IMG/VR virus record: IMGVR_UViG_3300025168_000644
Location: 1 to 24,406 of that record
Source of the DNA: a virus
DNA: 24,406 nucleotides
Direction: 5' to 3' (one strand)
Below are positions 1 through 9,189 of the stretch, one piece after another. The notes under the pieces were generated by a model. It saw nothing but the letters and a program-made list of their open reading frames with translations. It was not told the DNA's origin and ran no database searches. A program made the translations under genes and the position numbers. Numbering within the stretch: the first letter of the stretch is position 1; every line of letters begins with the position of its first letter.

Positions 1-1
1 G

Positions 2-3000
2 GGAACAAAAATTCGATTGACTCGTGCTTATGACTTTAGACCTGCTGGTACAATTTTCAATGATACTCGTACAAGTGTTATCACGCATTCATTATTAGCA
101 GATAATCAAGCATTTAATGGTTCAAGAGATACCAATAGTCTGCACATGGGTGATGCGTATTTGTGTCTATGGCATCCTAATCTTGGTCGCCCTCATACAT
201 TCTATTCTGATTCTTCAAGAACATGGTTAAATCCACTTACTGATAGAGCAGTACTGTCAAAACCATTGAACAGTATGCCCGAACATTTTGAAACCGTACA
301 TTACCACGACGCAACGTACTATGCAAGTTTAGGTCCTTTCGCATTCAATATCGCTACACCGACTAAACCCAGTACTATACTTACTAAAGCACCATCAGGT
401 GCAAGTACTCCTACTGCCCCTATGACTGTAATAGGTAATGGAACAACGAACGCATTTAGTAGTACGGTTTCTCTTTCTGCTAATAAAATATTATCTCAAA
501 TTAACACTGGTTCTTCACCTGCTCTTGCAGTATCAGATTTGATAAACATTGACGATGAAACTTTTTCGATTACTGCCATAACAGGGTCGCATACAATTAC
601 GTACACTAATCCTAACGGCGGTGGTGCTCAATCAATTCTTGCAACTGTATATACATTAGAACGAAGTGCGGCACATACAACTATTGATTCAAATGTTAAA
701 ACTGGGGCTGATGGTTCTACATCTTCTGCAACGCAATCAAGTGGTGCGCCGTTACTGAATCACTATTGGCCTTGTGGAAGCCGTGGTGGTCCTTTAACAA
801 GTAGACTCGATGGGTATGGGTATGTATCAGCCTCTTGGGATTATCCGTTAGAATATACTTCTGATGGTCCTGTATGGGTTGACCATGATGACGATGGTTC
901 ATACGCTGTATCATTAGGAATAACAAAATCAGTTTATGATAACTTTACAGATGCTACTTGTGATACTTCAAACACGGATGCTACTGTTACAATAGATTCT
1001 ACTACTAAGTTAGCAGTAGGTATGGGAGTAAGTGGTACAGGTATAGCAAGTGGTGCAACCGTATTATCTATCACGAATGCTACTACATTTGAATTGAGTG
1101 CTAATGCTACTGCCTCTAATACAAATACAACTCTTACTTTTACTCCTGTAAAAACACGAACACGACCATTCGGTTACCGCTTCTCTCTACGTCAACCATA
1201 CAACAAACCTCAATGGGCTTTGTATGGAATGAGAGCATATCGAGAAGCGAGTATTACTGGTTCTAACACGATTGCTGGTTATCAACACGGTCCTCTTGTA
1301 CAGCAAGAAACTCAAACATGGACATATGCAGGTGGTTCAGGTTTGGGTAACTCTACTTATCCCAACACATACGTTGGTATTATGGAACGACAAACAAACT
1401 TTAGCGGTATGCTTGGAGTCGATAAACCAGAATGGCAAGTGCGTTATGGAAACGGTATGCGTATGACAAGAGCATTTGGATGCCCTGTACGAACATTACG
1501 TAATGCATCTACAGTAGTAAGAGATTGGTGGGGCGATGCTACTGGGAAGAGTATTGATTCAATTCATGATGCTGTAAAATACTATCTTGTTGACTGGTGG
1601 GGTAACACCCGTGGTGAAGATATACGCCGTTATCCTGTACGTGGGTTTGGTATCAGACCCGCATGGGATAGTGCTGATGCATATGAGTACGATAGAGTAA
1701 GTGACAGAACTCCATATCAACGTCTATACAATAATGGTCAACCACTTGTTAACTTGAAAACTATAACTGATTTAGCAGATTCAAATGTAACAGACGGATT
1801 AAAAGTACCAAGATTTGGTGGTCGTCTTAACAATGTTAACAACAACGATGCTAATAATTTAGTCGATGTATTCATGCCAACTCATGCTCAAAGAATAGGA
1901 GACATGGGTAACGGGCGAGGTGTTCGATACCCAACTGCATTTAATGAAGATTTGATTACTGATGTTGATGAACCGTATCATACAACAGGTGTAGTGTTGT
2001 CACACAATACCGCTGAACCGAATACATCAGAAGGTTTGATACGAGCAAGAAATGACGTACTGCAACCTAATGAAGTTCCTCGTGGAATAAGTGCTCGACT
2101 CGGTATAGATGAAAATGGACTGTTAAAACCAGAAGCCGTAGCAAGCGATAGAGTAGAAGATTTCAGCGGTGAGACACCACACAAGGATGCTGTAAGTCGT
2201 TCAAGTCCACGTATAGGTATTGACGGCGAAAACATAGAAGGTGTGGACGACAACATGATGGCAATCAATACCGAAGCACATAGTCTACACACAGACAGAA
2301 ACGTGGGACAGCGTGTTGTTCTGCAAGGTGGATTGACCGCTGGTTCGCAAACATTAGGTAACTACGATTTGACAAGTTTGACTTTCGCTGGACAGCCACA
2401 AGGCGGTGTCATGCGTTACACACACACTTCCAACTTCAATCCTTTAGGTGGTACATATTTGGCCGAGACTCGTAATTACTTGTCTCCTGTAAGCGACAAG
2501 GATTGGGGTGCGTTTACAGATGCTACTTGCGATACGAATCACTCATCAGGATTGTCTGATGGTTCTTCTACGAGTGTAAGGCATATCACGATGGATTCTA
2601 CTGCTAAATTAGTAGTAGGAATGACGGTAACTGGTACTGGTATTCCTTCAAGTGCCACAGTAGCCGCTATAAATAACGCTACATGTTTCACTCTTAGTGC
2701 TAATACAACTGCTACTAATGCAAATACAACACTTACATTTGGACCTCCGAATCTACATAGTAGTAATCCGTATGCAACAAGCACATTTGTAGGTACTTCT
2801 CAAACAAACTATACAGATAAAACTATCACGTATATGCTTAGAACAGTAAGACTACTTGACAAGCAACACGTAGAAATTTTTAGACCTAACAATGCACTTC
2901 ACTCGTCATCCCCGCAATATGGTGCGAATTACTTCTCCGCTACTGGTGGTGGAAAGTATGGTCTATTCTTGTATGAAACCAGTAACGGGAGAGCAACATC

Positions 3001-3364
3001 AGGTCTTTACATAAGAGGAACAAATCCTGATTCCAATCCACCCTATGCACCTGCGTATGTGATGAAGGTTTCAGCGAGTGATACTGTCCCTATCAGTAAA
3101 GGACCGAAGATTATTGGAATAAGTGATACGTCATTCGATTCTTCATTACTCAATAATGAAGTTACAAGACTCGTCATAAGTGAAAATACATTGCAACATT
3201 ATCGTTCTGATGCACCAAGAAGGCGTTCTCGCATTGATAGTGATGAGAAGGTAAAGCGCATGGACTTTACCGTACTCCCACGGTTCTCACAAGCCCTGCA
3301 CCCTAAAGGACATAAAGGAGATGTAACCTACAACACATCAGACCACACAGGTGATGGCTCATGA
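2..3364 (+). CDS. Large virion structural protein, 5' end cut by window edge
   Basis: The frame is open from the first bases of the window, so the N-terminus lies outside; the TTG at 17 is only the first possible start codon seen inside. About 1,120 residues are visible. I see no enzyme motif. The protein is rich in Asn, Thr, Ser, Gly and aromatic residues, as extended beta-structured tail or capsid-decorating proteins are. Two copies of a roughly 70-80 residue Thr/Ala/Asn-rich module, each opening with FTDATCDT, occur near residues 310-380 and 835-915. Similar modules with a GTGI and LSAN-T-LTF pattern are common in marine phage structural proteins (recalled, not searched). The stop overlaps the next start (ATGA at 3361), so it is the first visible gene of the tail operon. 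A tail, baseplate or surface protein is the best reading; the exact role is not known. Confidence 0.8.
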   Translation, partial: GTKIRLTRAYDFRPAGTIFNDTRTSVITHSLLADNQAFNGSRDTNSLHMGDAYLCLWHPNLGRPHTFYSDSSRTWLNPLTDRAVLSKPLNSMPEHFETVHYHDATYYASLGPFAFNIATPTKPSTILTKAPSGASTPTAPMTVIGNGTTNAFSSTVSLSANKILSQINTGSSPALAVSDLINIDDETFSITAITGSHTITYTNPNGGGAQSILATVYTLERSAAHTTIDSNVKTGADGSTSSATQSSGAPLLNHYWPCGSRGGPLTSRLDGYGYVSASWDYPLEYTSDGPVWVDHDDDGSYAVSLGITKSVYDNFTDATCDTSNTDATVTIDSTTKLAVGMGVSGTGIASGATVLSITNATTFELSANATASNTNTTLTFTPVKTRTRPFGYRFSLRQPYNKPQWALYGMRAYREASITGSNTIAGYQHGPLVQQETQTWTYAGGSGLGNSTYPNTYVGIMERQTNFSGMLGVDKPEWQVRYGNGMRMTRAFGCPVRTLRNASTVVRDWWGDATGKSIDSIHDAVKYYLVDWWGNTRGEDIRRYPVRGFGIRPAWDSADAYEYDRVSDRTPYQRLYNNGQPLVNLKTITDLADSNVTDGLKVPRFGGRLNNVNNNDANNLVDVFMPTHAQRIGDMGNGRGVRYPTAFNEDLITDVDEPYHTTGVVLSHNTAEPNTSEGLIRARNDVLQPNEVPRGISARLGIDENGLLKPEAVASDRVEDFSGETPHKDAVSRSSPRIGIDGENIEGVDDNMMAINTEAHSLHTDRNVGQRVVLQGGLTAGSQTLGNYDLTSLTFAGQPQGGVMRYTHTSNFNPLGGTYLAETRNYLSPVSDKDWGAFTDATCDTNHSSGLSDGSSTSVRHITMDSTAKLVVGMTVTGTGIPSSATVAAINNATCFTLSANTTATNANTTLTFGPPNLHSSNPYATSTFVGTSQTNYTDKTITYMLRTVRLLDKQHVEIFRPNNALHSSSPQYGANYFSATGGGKYGLFLYETSNGRATSGLYIRGTNPDSNPPYAPAYVMKVSASDTVPISKGPKIIGISDTSFDSSLLNNEVTRLVISENTLQHYRSDAPRRRSRIDSDEKVKRMDFTVLPRFSQALHPKGHKGDVTYNTSDHTGDGS
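935..1147 (+). repeat. Copy 1 of duplicated Thr/Asn-rich beta module
   Basis: This encodes a module starting FTDATCDT and ending in LTFTP within the large structural protein. It shares residue pattern and local DNA identity with the copy at about 2503-2743. The 17-bp string tttacagatgctacttg is identical in both (944-960 and 2514-2530). Confidence 0.75.
2503..2743 (+). repeat. Copy 2 of duplicated Thr/Asn-rich beta module
   Basis: This encodes a second module starting FTDATCDT, with an insertion of about 10 residues near its start relative to copy 1. It then follows the same order: DSTAKLVVGM, GTGIPSSATV, LSANTTATN, LTFGP. It is probably an Ig-like or beta-sandwich surface insertion that was duplicated within the gene. 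Confidence 0.75.
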
Positions 3365-3699
3365 TGGATTACGACTTTTGTGATTGTTGTACTCCTATGG
3401 AAAATGCATTTGCATTAATGAAAGCAAAAAAGAAGAGTAAGCCGTTTCACGGTTATAACCCTAACAAACATCATCGAAAGGGTGGCTTGAACGCTAAAGG
3501 TCGTGCCGCCGCCAAGCGTAAGAGTGGTGCAAACCTCAAACCTCCCGTGACAACCAAACCAAGTAAACTCAAGCCCGGTTCAAAGAAAGCAAAGCGTCGT
3601 AAGTCGTTTTGCGCTCGCATGTCGGGTGTCAAAGGCCCGACCAGCAAAGGTGGTAAACTCACACCAAAGGGAGCATCCTTGAAGCGATGGAACTGTTGA
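3361..3699 (+). CDS. Small basic Cys-containing protein, DUF6321-like
   Basis: 112 residues, very rich in Lys, Arg and Gly. The N-terminus carries a CDCC cluster. The C-terminal two thirds has the run HRKGGLNAKGR, then KSFCARMSGVKGP, a GGKLTPKGASL stretch and the ending RWNC. I recognise this as the DUF6321-like pattern found in marine T4-like cyanophages and related viruses; the function there is unknown as far as I recall. The start overlaps the upstream stop as ATGA, with GGTGA about six bases before it. Its high positive charge and place among virion genes suggest nucleic-acid binding inside the particle or a role in assembly, but that is inference. The conserved Cys residues could bind metal. 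Confidence 0.75.
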   Translation: MMDYDFCDCCTPMENAFALMKAKKKSKPFHGYNPNKHHRKGGLNAKGRAAAKRKSGANLKPPVTTKPSKLKPGSKKAKRRKSFCARMSGVKGPTSKGGKLTPKGASLKRWNC

Positions 3700-3708
3700 G
3701 GGCTTGAT

Positions 3709-4332
3709 ATGATATTTGAGAAGGCGTGGAACTTTCTCAAGGCTTTACGCCAATCCGAATTGGGTGAGTTCCACCCCGACTTTCCGAGTTCGTATGGGCC
3801 GATGACGATGCTTTCCAGTCAACCCACTCAAGCAACCATAGACAGTAGGATGAACGACCGAGTTCGTTTTCAAGACTTTGACAAAAAGCACACACAACCT
3901 TACGAGTCGTTTGTCCATCAAGGTATGACAGGTAAACCTCCTTCTCCTAATGCTTTAGATTGGGAAAAAGCGTTTAGGGAAAAACAACCCCACATCATAC
4001 CCTTTAACTTTGAAGAAGGAGACACAGGGAATTGGTTTCGGCCAGCAATGCAACGAAGTCCATCTTCTGTGAGAAATCACAAAAAAATGTTGGAAATGAT
4101 GGGTTTTGGCCCATCGGTAATCAGTTATGGCAGGGATAACCCGCACAGAACAGTAGGTGTTCGTATGCCTTTAGACGAATCAATGGGAATGTTTCGTGAT
4201 AAAGGTTATGAGAATGAGGACGCTGAAGCCTTCATCTATGGCGACATTCCACCCGAAAGGCTCGTTATGGTTCCCGGTATGGGTGATACAGTCAATACTT
4301 GGCCGGGTGGCTTAGGGAGGGTTGACGAATGA
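3709..4332 (+). CDS. Hypothetical protein in tail operon, 207 aa
   Basis: I do not recognise a family with confidence. The protein is soluble, with no signal peptide or membrane segment. It is rich in Pro, Met, Phe and Asp, with an N-terminal amphipathic stretch (FEKAWNFLKAL) and a C-terminal segment AEAFIYGDIPPERLVMVPG. That last motif resembles the ending of several small phage proteins, in which an acidic residue is followed by a beta strand and PP-x-x-I/L; some of these have ADP-ribosyltransferase-like folds, but this is too weak to name a function. A GAGGG ribosome-binding site precedes the ATG. The stop overlaps the next start (ATGA at 4329), so it is co-translated with the baseplate-hub-like gene and may be an assembly or virion accessory protein. 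Confidence 0.75.
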   Translation: MIFEKAWNFLKALRQSELGEFHPDFPSSYGPMTMLSSQPTQATIDSRMNDRVRFQDFDKKHTQPYESFVHQGMTGKPPSPNALDWEKAFREKQPHIIPFNFEEGDTGNWFRPAMQRSPSSVRNHKKMLEMMGFGPSVISYGRDNPHRTVGVRMPLDESMGMFRDKGYENEDAEAFIYGDIPPERLVMVPGMGDTVNTWPGGLGRVDE

Positions 4333-5729
4333 CCGTCATAAAAAATACTACTACTGGTCGGTTTAACACCGATGTTAGTGAAGTCATGAGCCATGTACGT
4401 AAGCCCGTGTTTGTTGACAATGCTGTTCATCATGCTCGTGTAAGCGTACAAACTTCATCGAAGCCAAAGATTACTGTAGAAAAAAGCAATACCCGCACAC
4501 TACAGGTTATGCCTCAATCATCGTATCAGATTGTTGAGGGTGAATCAGGAGTACAGATTACACACGCTCAAACACCCGGTCATGAGTACACCGGTAAGCC
4601 ATATTTTAATGGTGAAAGTTTATCTTCAAGCAACATTCCAATCCTTCTATACAATGAACTGCGCCCTTCCGAACGTTTAGTTCTAAAATCTATAGAAGAT
4701 AGTACAATAGGAATTTTTGGGCATCTACAGAATATGAAAAGTCGTACTCTTGATGACATAGGATTTACTCATGATGCCGTGAAAATGGGACAGCCTCTCG
4801 ATATTGGATTAAGAACAACAGACTTAGCCATAAAATTAGCAGAATCAGTAGATACAGGTATTACAAGTATGAACATTGGTCGCCATGAATCAGTCGTTAC
4901 AAAGAAAAGAAATCACAGTACAAGATTTATTGGGCAAAATTTCAATAACACAAATTTACTTACAGCGTTGCGATACATTGCAAGACACGATGGGCGAATG
5001 GTTCTGTTAGATACATTTGGAAATTTACTGTATGTACCAATTTCGTTTAGTGAAAATACAATTGATATATCAAACTCATATAGTTCAGGAAAAAGTAAAA
5101 ATCCAATTGACAATTCAGCGAATAGAGTTACAGTACAGGGTATTCCTATGGCATTGAATGATTTGGTTATAGTAACTGTAGACGATGCGGAATCACAAAC
5201 AAACGACGTGCGAGAACTAACAGCACCATTCGTAGACCATACTGTACGAAATAAAAATAGTGCAAAGAGAGTTGCTCGAAAAATTCTACGAGGTCAGTCT
5301 TTAATGAAAGGTGCTGAAACAATTTCAAACAGTTATTCTGGTTTAGGACTAAGACCCGGTATGACGGTTATACATGAAGGTAAGAATAAAATAATTACTG
5401 AAATTAGACATCAACCCTTTGCTATGAAAAGTGATATATCGTTAATGAATATAGACGTTGGACTTGAAGGTATTTTGCAATCGTTGAACGAAGGGTTTAC
5501 TGTAGAAGCAAATAACATTAATCCTGAAAATATCTTCCAGATAACGGATGTCAATTTGGCAATGTTCGGAAAAGTAGAACTTAAAATCCATGCTGAAATA
5601 TATGAAAATAAGGTTATGAGTACCGCAATTCTTATTGGTGGTACATCGAGAGGAACAGTTGGTGGAAGGGGCGAACCTATGGGTGGAAACAAGAGTAGCA
5701 AATTCCTGATTGGAAGAGGTGGAGTGTAA
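4329..5729 (+). CDS. Baseplate-hub-like tail protein (gpD/gp27 type)
   Basis: 466 residues. The central part reads like the tail-hub family (phage late control protein D, T4 gp27 and relatives). An ALRYIARHDGRMVLLDTFGN segment lies at about residues 213-232. It is followed by an NRVTVQGI strand near 263, a TVRNKNSAKRVARKIL helix near 303-318, and GLGLRPGMTV near 336-345, the position where hub proteins have a 'lrPGd.V' turn. In tailed viruses this protein forms the trimeric ring at the tail tip that joins tube and spike. The last 30 residues are Gly-rich and low in complexity. It overlaps the preceding gene by ATGA and the following one by TAATG, and sits two genes before the fibre, where a hub gene is expected. 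The family call rests on pattern recognition only. Confidence 0.6.
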   Translation: MTVIKNTTTGRFNTDVSEVMSHVRKPVFVDNAVHHARVSVQTSSKPKITVEKSNTRTLQVMPQSSYQIVEGESGVQITHAQTPGHEYTGKPYFNGESLSSSNIPILLYNELRPSERLVLKSIEDSTIGIFGHLQNMKSRTLDDIGFTHDAVKMGQPLDIGLRTTDLAIKLAESVDTGITSMNIGRHESVVTKKRNHSTRFIGQNFNNTNLLTALRYIARHDGRMVLLDTFGNLLYVPISFSENTIDISNSYSSGKSKNPIDNSANRVTVQGIPMALNDLVIVTVDDAESQTNDVRELTAPFVDHTVRNKNSAKRVARKILRGQSLMKGAETISNSYSGLGLRPGMTVIHEGKNKIITEIRHQPFAMKSDISLMNIDVGLEGILQSLNEGFTVEANNINPENIFQITDVNLAMFGKVELKIHAEIYENKVMSTAILIGGTSRGTVGGRGEPMGGNKSSKFLIGRGGV

Positions 5730-6073
5730 TGCCAATAAGTAATCACATACGCCGCTTACTCATCGAAACCATTAGAGATAACATCAATGAAGTTGTCTTG
5801 GGATTTGATGGTACACCAGCGACCAGCGACGATGGTTCAGCGGGGCGACCTGCCATCACACTCACACCTACGGTTACGATAGTAGATGACGGGACACTTC
5901 TAATAGAGGCAACACTTCCACACACAGAAACCTTTACTGAACCCATAAAGGAAGTATACATTCAAACAAGGGGTACAACGAGTTTTACTCCTGTAAGTAG
6001 ATTCACCATTAAACCAATTACTAAAAATAATTCTAATGAAGTGAAAATTGAAATAACAATTGAGGTGGCATAA
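5729..6073 (+). CDS. Small tail/baseplate-associated protein, 114 aa
   Basis: Family not recognised. An N-terminal helix (NHIRRLLIETIRDNI) is followed by an Asp/Gly/Ser linker and then a Thr-rich beta-strand region ending in KIEITIEVA. This helix-then-beta-sandwich plan is seen in small baseplate or fibre-attachment proteins. It starts inside the hub gene's stop (TAATG, with an AGGTGG ribosome-binding site), and its own stop overlaps the fibre start at 6073. A link between hub and fibre is a reasonable inference from position but is not shown by any motif. Confidence 0.8.
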   Translation: MPISNHIRRLLIETIRDNINEVVLGFDGTPATSDDGSAGRPAITLTPTVTIVDDGTLLIEATLPHTETFTEPIKEVYIQTRGTTSFTPVSRFTIKPITKNNSNEVKIEITIEVA

Positions 6074-9027
6074 TGACAGGTAATCCGTTATCAGGACATA
6101 CAAAAAAGAATATGACATTAACGACTCATACGAGTCTAAGCACTCCTACAATAGAAGATGGGTTATTTGATGGGGAACCAATCATCAGTCCCAGTATAAC
6201 AAATGCATACGAAGGAATACATGGAAATGGAATTATCCTTGAAGAAGATACTGCAAAGGGGGATGGGGATAGAAACAATCCAATTAACTTGGCAGGTCGA
6301 GTAAATGGTGTTGCATCAAGTTCTCATTTCAGGGTAAATGTGTTAGGTGGTTATGCTGTTATAGACGGTGTAATGTTTGCCTTCGGAGGTTCAAATACAG
6401 ACATAGACCTTATTTCTACAAGCGCACATAAGGTTGGTTCAGCCACCGCACTAAATTCGGGTCAAGAAGCATTAGTAGTAATTTATGTTAATTCAGATAA
6501 TGATAATAATTCAATAGGATGGGAAATAGGAAGTCCTGTTACTGCTGGTTCATCATACCCACTTGCACCATCTTCATTCCTTAATGACCCTCTATCCTCA
6601 TTGAATGTAAAACAATCTATTGTACTCGCTACATTGCGTTGCGTTTACGAATCGGGTTCAGGTAATTTAAACATTAAAGTAACTGAAATAAATGATAAGA
6701 GAGTATTCATCAGACCTTCTCCTATTTATCTATCACCAGTAACATCAGGCGCAGTAGCGGCCACAGATGCTATCGAATCCCATACAGCCTTAGATAGTCT
6801 ACATGGTGCTGATGAAACAGGTGCTATGTCTGCAAGTCGCTTTGGTGCTATATGGGAATCTTATGGGACTCAACTATCAAGCACTACTGCGCCTGATAAC
6901 GATAAAAGTGTTTTGTATTATAGTGGAACACATGCGGCTCGATTTACACGTTCAATCTTTGACCGTGTATTGACAAGCACAGCAACGAGCATAACACTCA
7001 AATCTACTGATGCTAATATTCTACTTCTAACCCCCGGTGGAAGTGCTACAGTTACTACAAGTGGTTCTTTCCCTGCTGGTTATATCATTGAGATGCGGAA
7101 TCTACATGCGAGTAACGCTGTAGTATTTGCTCGTGCTTCAAACTATTCTGTATCGGGAGGAACGCTTACAAGGTTCGTTTGTACTACAAGTCACGCTTCT
7201 ACTCCTGTGTTCAGCGTCTTATCAGACGACTCAATAGAAACTGTACAACTTGCTAATGATTCTGTTACCACAGCGAAAATAGTTAATGCAAATGTTACCA
7301 CAGCAAAAATTGCTGATGATGCAATCACCTCGGCTAAGATTGCTGACGGTGCTGTGATAGCGGCGGCTATTGGTGCTGATGCTGTAACAGCGGCTAAGAT
7401 TGGCGATGATGTAATTAATAGTGAACATATTGCCGCTGGCGCAGTTGACTTGGAACACATGTCTGCAAACTCAATAGACTCCGACCAATATGTTGATGCT
7501 TCTATTGATACAGCACACATAGGGAATAATCAAATTACGAATGCGCTGATGGCTGACAATGCAATTGATACCGCTGAACTTGCGGCTTCTGCTGTCGAGA
7601 CAGCGAAGATAAACAATGCCGCAGTAACCGCTGATAAACTGGCGAGCAATGCTGTTACAACAGCAAAAATAAATGCTGATGCTGTGACGAATGCTAAGAT
7701 TGCTGATGATGCTGTTGATACAGAAAACATTGCTGATGATGCAATTACAGCCGCACTTATTGATGACGGTGCTATACTTACGGCGGCTATTAGTGATGAG
7801 CAAATCACCCTTGCTAAACTCGCTCACGCCGCCGCTAATACAGTTCTCGTAAGAGATGCAAACTCCGCTGGCGACCCATCGTTCAAAGCCGTGACAAACA
7901 CGCAAATCCTAATTGGTGACGGTACAGGATTCACCGCCGCCGCATTATCTGGTGATGCAACAATGACTAATGCAGGTGTGATAGCAATCGGTAACGATAA
8001 AATAACTGCCGATATGATTGGTGACAATGTAATTAATAGTGAACATTACGTCGCCGCTTCAATTGATAATGAACACTTGGCAGACAACGCTGTGGACTCC
8101 GACGAGATAGCGGCTGATGCAGTTATCACATCAAAGATACTGAATGCAAATGTTACGACAGCGAAAATTGCCGATGATGCAGTTACCGCAGATAAGTTGG
8201 CCGCAAACGCTGTAGTCAATGCAAGTGTAGCCGCAAGTGCCGCAATCACATTTGCTAAATTAGAACCCCTTGATTCAACAAAGATACTTGTTGGTAATGC
8301 TTCAAATGTAGCAACAGAAGTTGCAGTAAGCGGTGATGTCACTATGGCAAACACTGGTGCTGTTACTATCGCCGCTGATGCTGTCACCTATGCTAAGATA
8401 CAAAATGTATCAGCAACAAACGTGTTGTTAGGAAGAGATAGTACAGGTGCAGGTATCGTTGAAGAAATATCTGTTGGAGATGTACAAACCATGTTGAATG
8501 TCGCTGATGGTGCTACTGCTTATACTGATTCCGATGCTGTTAATGCTAATGCAACACTCATAAACAATGTAACTGTATCAGCATTGAACAACCTTAATTC
8601 TATAAATGCTATCACCGCCAAAGCATCTAAGTTTTCTGCTTATCTTTCAGGGAATCAAAGTTACAGTTCAGGAGCGACAAAGATAACACACAACGCAGTT
8701 TTGTGGAATGTAGGTTCTGACTTTAGCACAAGCAATAATGAATATACTGCACCGAGAGATGGTTATTATCTTGTAGCATGTAGTTATTATGCTTCTTCTA
8801 CACCAACATGGGCGATGTCTCTAATTTACGTATCACCCGCATCAGGTGGAGGGTATGCTATTCGGCTTCGTAGGTTGAGTTCTAACGGTCAAGATACGCA
8901 TATATCATCAGTAATAAAATTAAGTGCGGGTGATAAGGTTGCTCACTACGCTCATGCTTCGGGAAGCACAACTATACAAGCGGCTCTCACTACTCTCACT
9001 TACTTTCAAATTACGGAGATGCTATGA
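6073..9027 (+). CDS. Tail fibre / receptor-binding protein with AKIAD repeats and C1q-like tip
   Basis: 984 residues in three parts. Residues 1 to about 300 form an attachment-like region with many beta strands (GIHGNGIILEEDT, GGYAVIDGVMFAFGG). Residues about 384-800 are a long run of short degenerate repeats of the form A-D-D-A-I-x-x-A-K-I, interrupted by ILIGDGTGF and ILVGNASNV modules with an SGDVTM-type strand, as in many marine phage fibres. Residues about 850-984 (KFSAYLSGNQSYSSG, NEYTAPRDGYYLVACSYYAS, IKLSAGDKVAHYAH) fit the C1q/TNF-like jelly-roll used as a trimeric receptor-binding tip. The protein probably recognises the host surface. An AGGTGG ribosome-binding site and a TAATG overlap support the start. 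The long antisense open frames under the repeats reflect codon periodicity, not genes. Confidence 0.85.
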   Translation: MTGNPLSGHTKKNMTLTTHTSLSTPTIEDGLFDGEPIISPSITNAYEGIHGNGIILEEDTAKGDGDRNNPINLAGRVNGVASSSHFRVNVLGGYAVIDGVMFAFGGSNTDIDLISTSAHKVGSATALNSGQEALVVIYVNSDNDNNSIGWEIGSPVTAGSSYPLAPSSFLNDPLSSLNVKQSIVLATLRCVYESGSGNLNIKVTEINDKRVFIRPSPIYLSPVTSGAVAATDAIESHTALDSLHGADETGAMSASRFGAIWESYGTQLSSTTAPDNDKSVLYYSGTHAARFTRSIFDRVLTSTATSITLKSTDANILLLTPGGSATVTTSGSFPAGYIIEMRNLHASNAVVFARASNYSVSGGTLTRFVCTTSHASTPVFSVLSDDSIETVQLANDSVTTAKIVNANVTTAKIADDAITSAKIADGAVIAAAIGADAVTAAKIGDDVINSEHIAAGAVDLEHMSANSIDSDQYVDASIDTAHIGNNQITNALMADNAIDTAELAASAVETAKINNAAVTADKLASNAVTTAKINADAVTNAKIADDAVDTENIADDAITAALIDDGAILTAAISDEQITLAKLAHAAANTVLVRDANSAGDPSFKAVTNTQILIGDGTGFTAAALSGDATMTNAGVIAIGNDKITADMIGDNVINSEHYVAASIDNEHLADNAVDSDEIAADAVITSKILNANVTTAKIADDAVTADKLAANAVVNASVAASAAITFAKLEPLDSTKILVGNASNVATEVAVSGDVTMANTGAVTIAADAVTYAKIQNVSATNVLLGRDSTGAGIVEEISVGDVQTMLNVADGATAYTDSDAVNANATLINNVTVSALNNLNSINAITAKASKFSAYLSGNQSYSSGATKITHNAVLWNVGSDFSTSNNEYTAPRDGYYLVACSYYASSTPTWAMSLIYVSPASGGGYAIRLRRLSSNGQDTHISSVIKLSAGDKVAHYAHASGSTTIQAALTTLTYFQITEML
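7228..8400 (+). repeat. Degenerate short coding repeats of the tail fibre shaft
   Basis: About 40 copies of a roughly 30-bp unit encode variants of DDAITxAKI, typically gatgatgctgtt...acagcgaaaatt. The units are imperfect, but some segments are identical: the 20-bp string atgtaattaatagtgaacat occurs at 7409-7428 and 8027-8046. This looks like expansion by duplication within the shaft-coding region. Confidence 0.8.
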
Positions 9028-9188
9028 TGACACCACAAGAGATGACAACGGGAATGCACAACGCAGGTTTTACTCAATTCGATTATCCTGAACATGGTCT
9101 GTATTTTATTGACGGGACTATCAACCTCAATGAATGGCCGAGCAGTTGGGGTACACCACCTACACAAGCCGTCATAAACAGTTGGTAA
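9024..9188 (+). CDS. Small hypothetical protein after tail fibre, 54 aa
   Basis: The 54-residue ORF begins ATGATG, overlapping the fibre stop by four bases, with GGAG five bases upstream. The product is acidic to neutral and rich in aromatic and turn-forming residues, with FTQFDYPEHGLYFIDGTINL in the middle. No family is recognised. The tight coupling to the fibre gene suggests a fibre chaperone or tip-associated peptide, which is inference. The overlapping antisense frame at 9006-9242 has no comparable start signal and was rejected. Confidence 0.6.
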   Translation: MMTPQEMTTGMHNAGFTQFDYPEHGLYFIDGTINLNEWPSSWGTPPTQAVINSW

Positions 9189-9189
9189 T

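Noticed and set aside
3471-3740. - strand ORF opposite the DUF6321-like gene
   Set aside because: It is a shadow of a clear + strand gene with recognised motifs.
5411-5746. Two - strand ORFs opposite the hub gene end
   Set aside because: They are antisense to a continuous + strand operon and show no start signal or motif.
7191-8387. Long antisense open frames under the tail fibre
   Set aside because: They are products of the repeated codon pattern of the fibre shaft (Ala/Ser/Ile-rich translations with no start signals).
7228-8400. CRISPR-like periodic repeats
   Set aside because: The repeats are degenerate, in-frame and coding, with no constant repeat/unique spacer structure.
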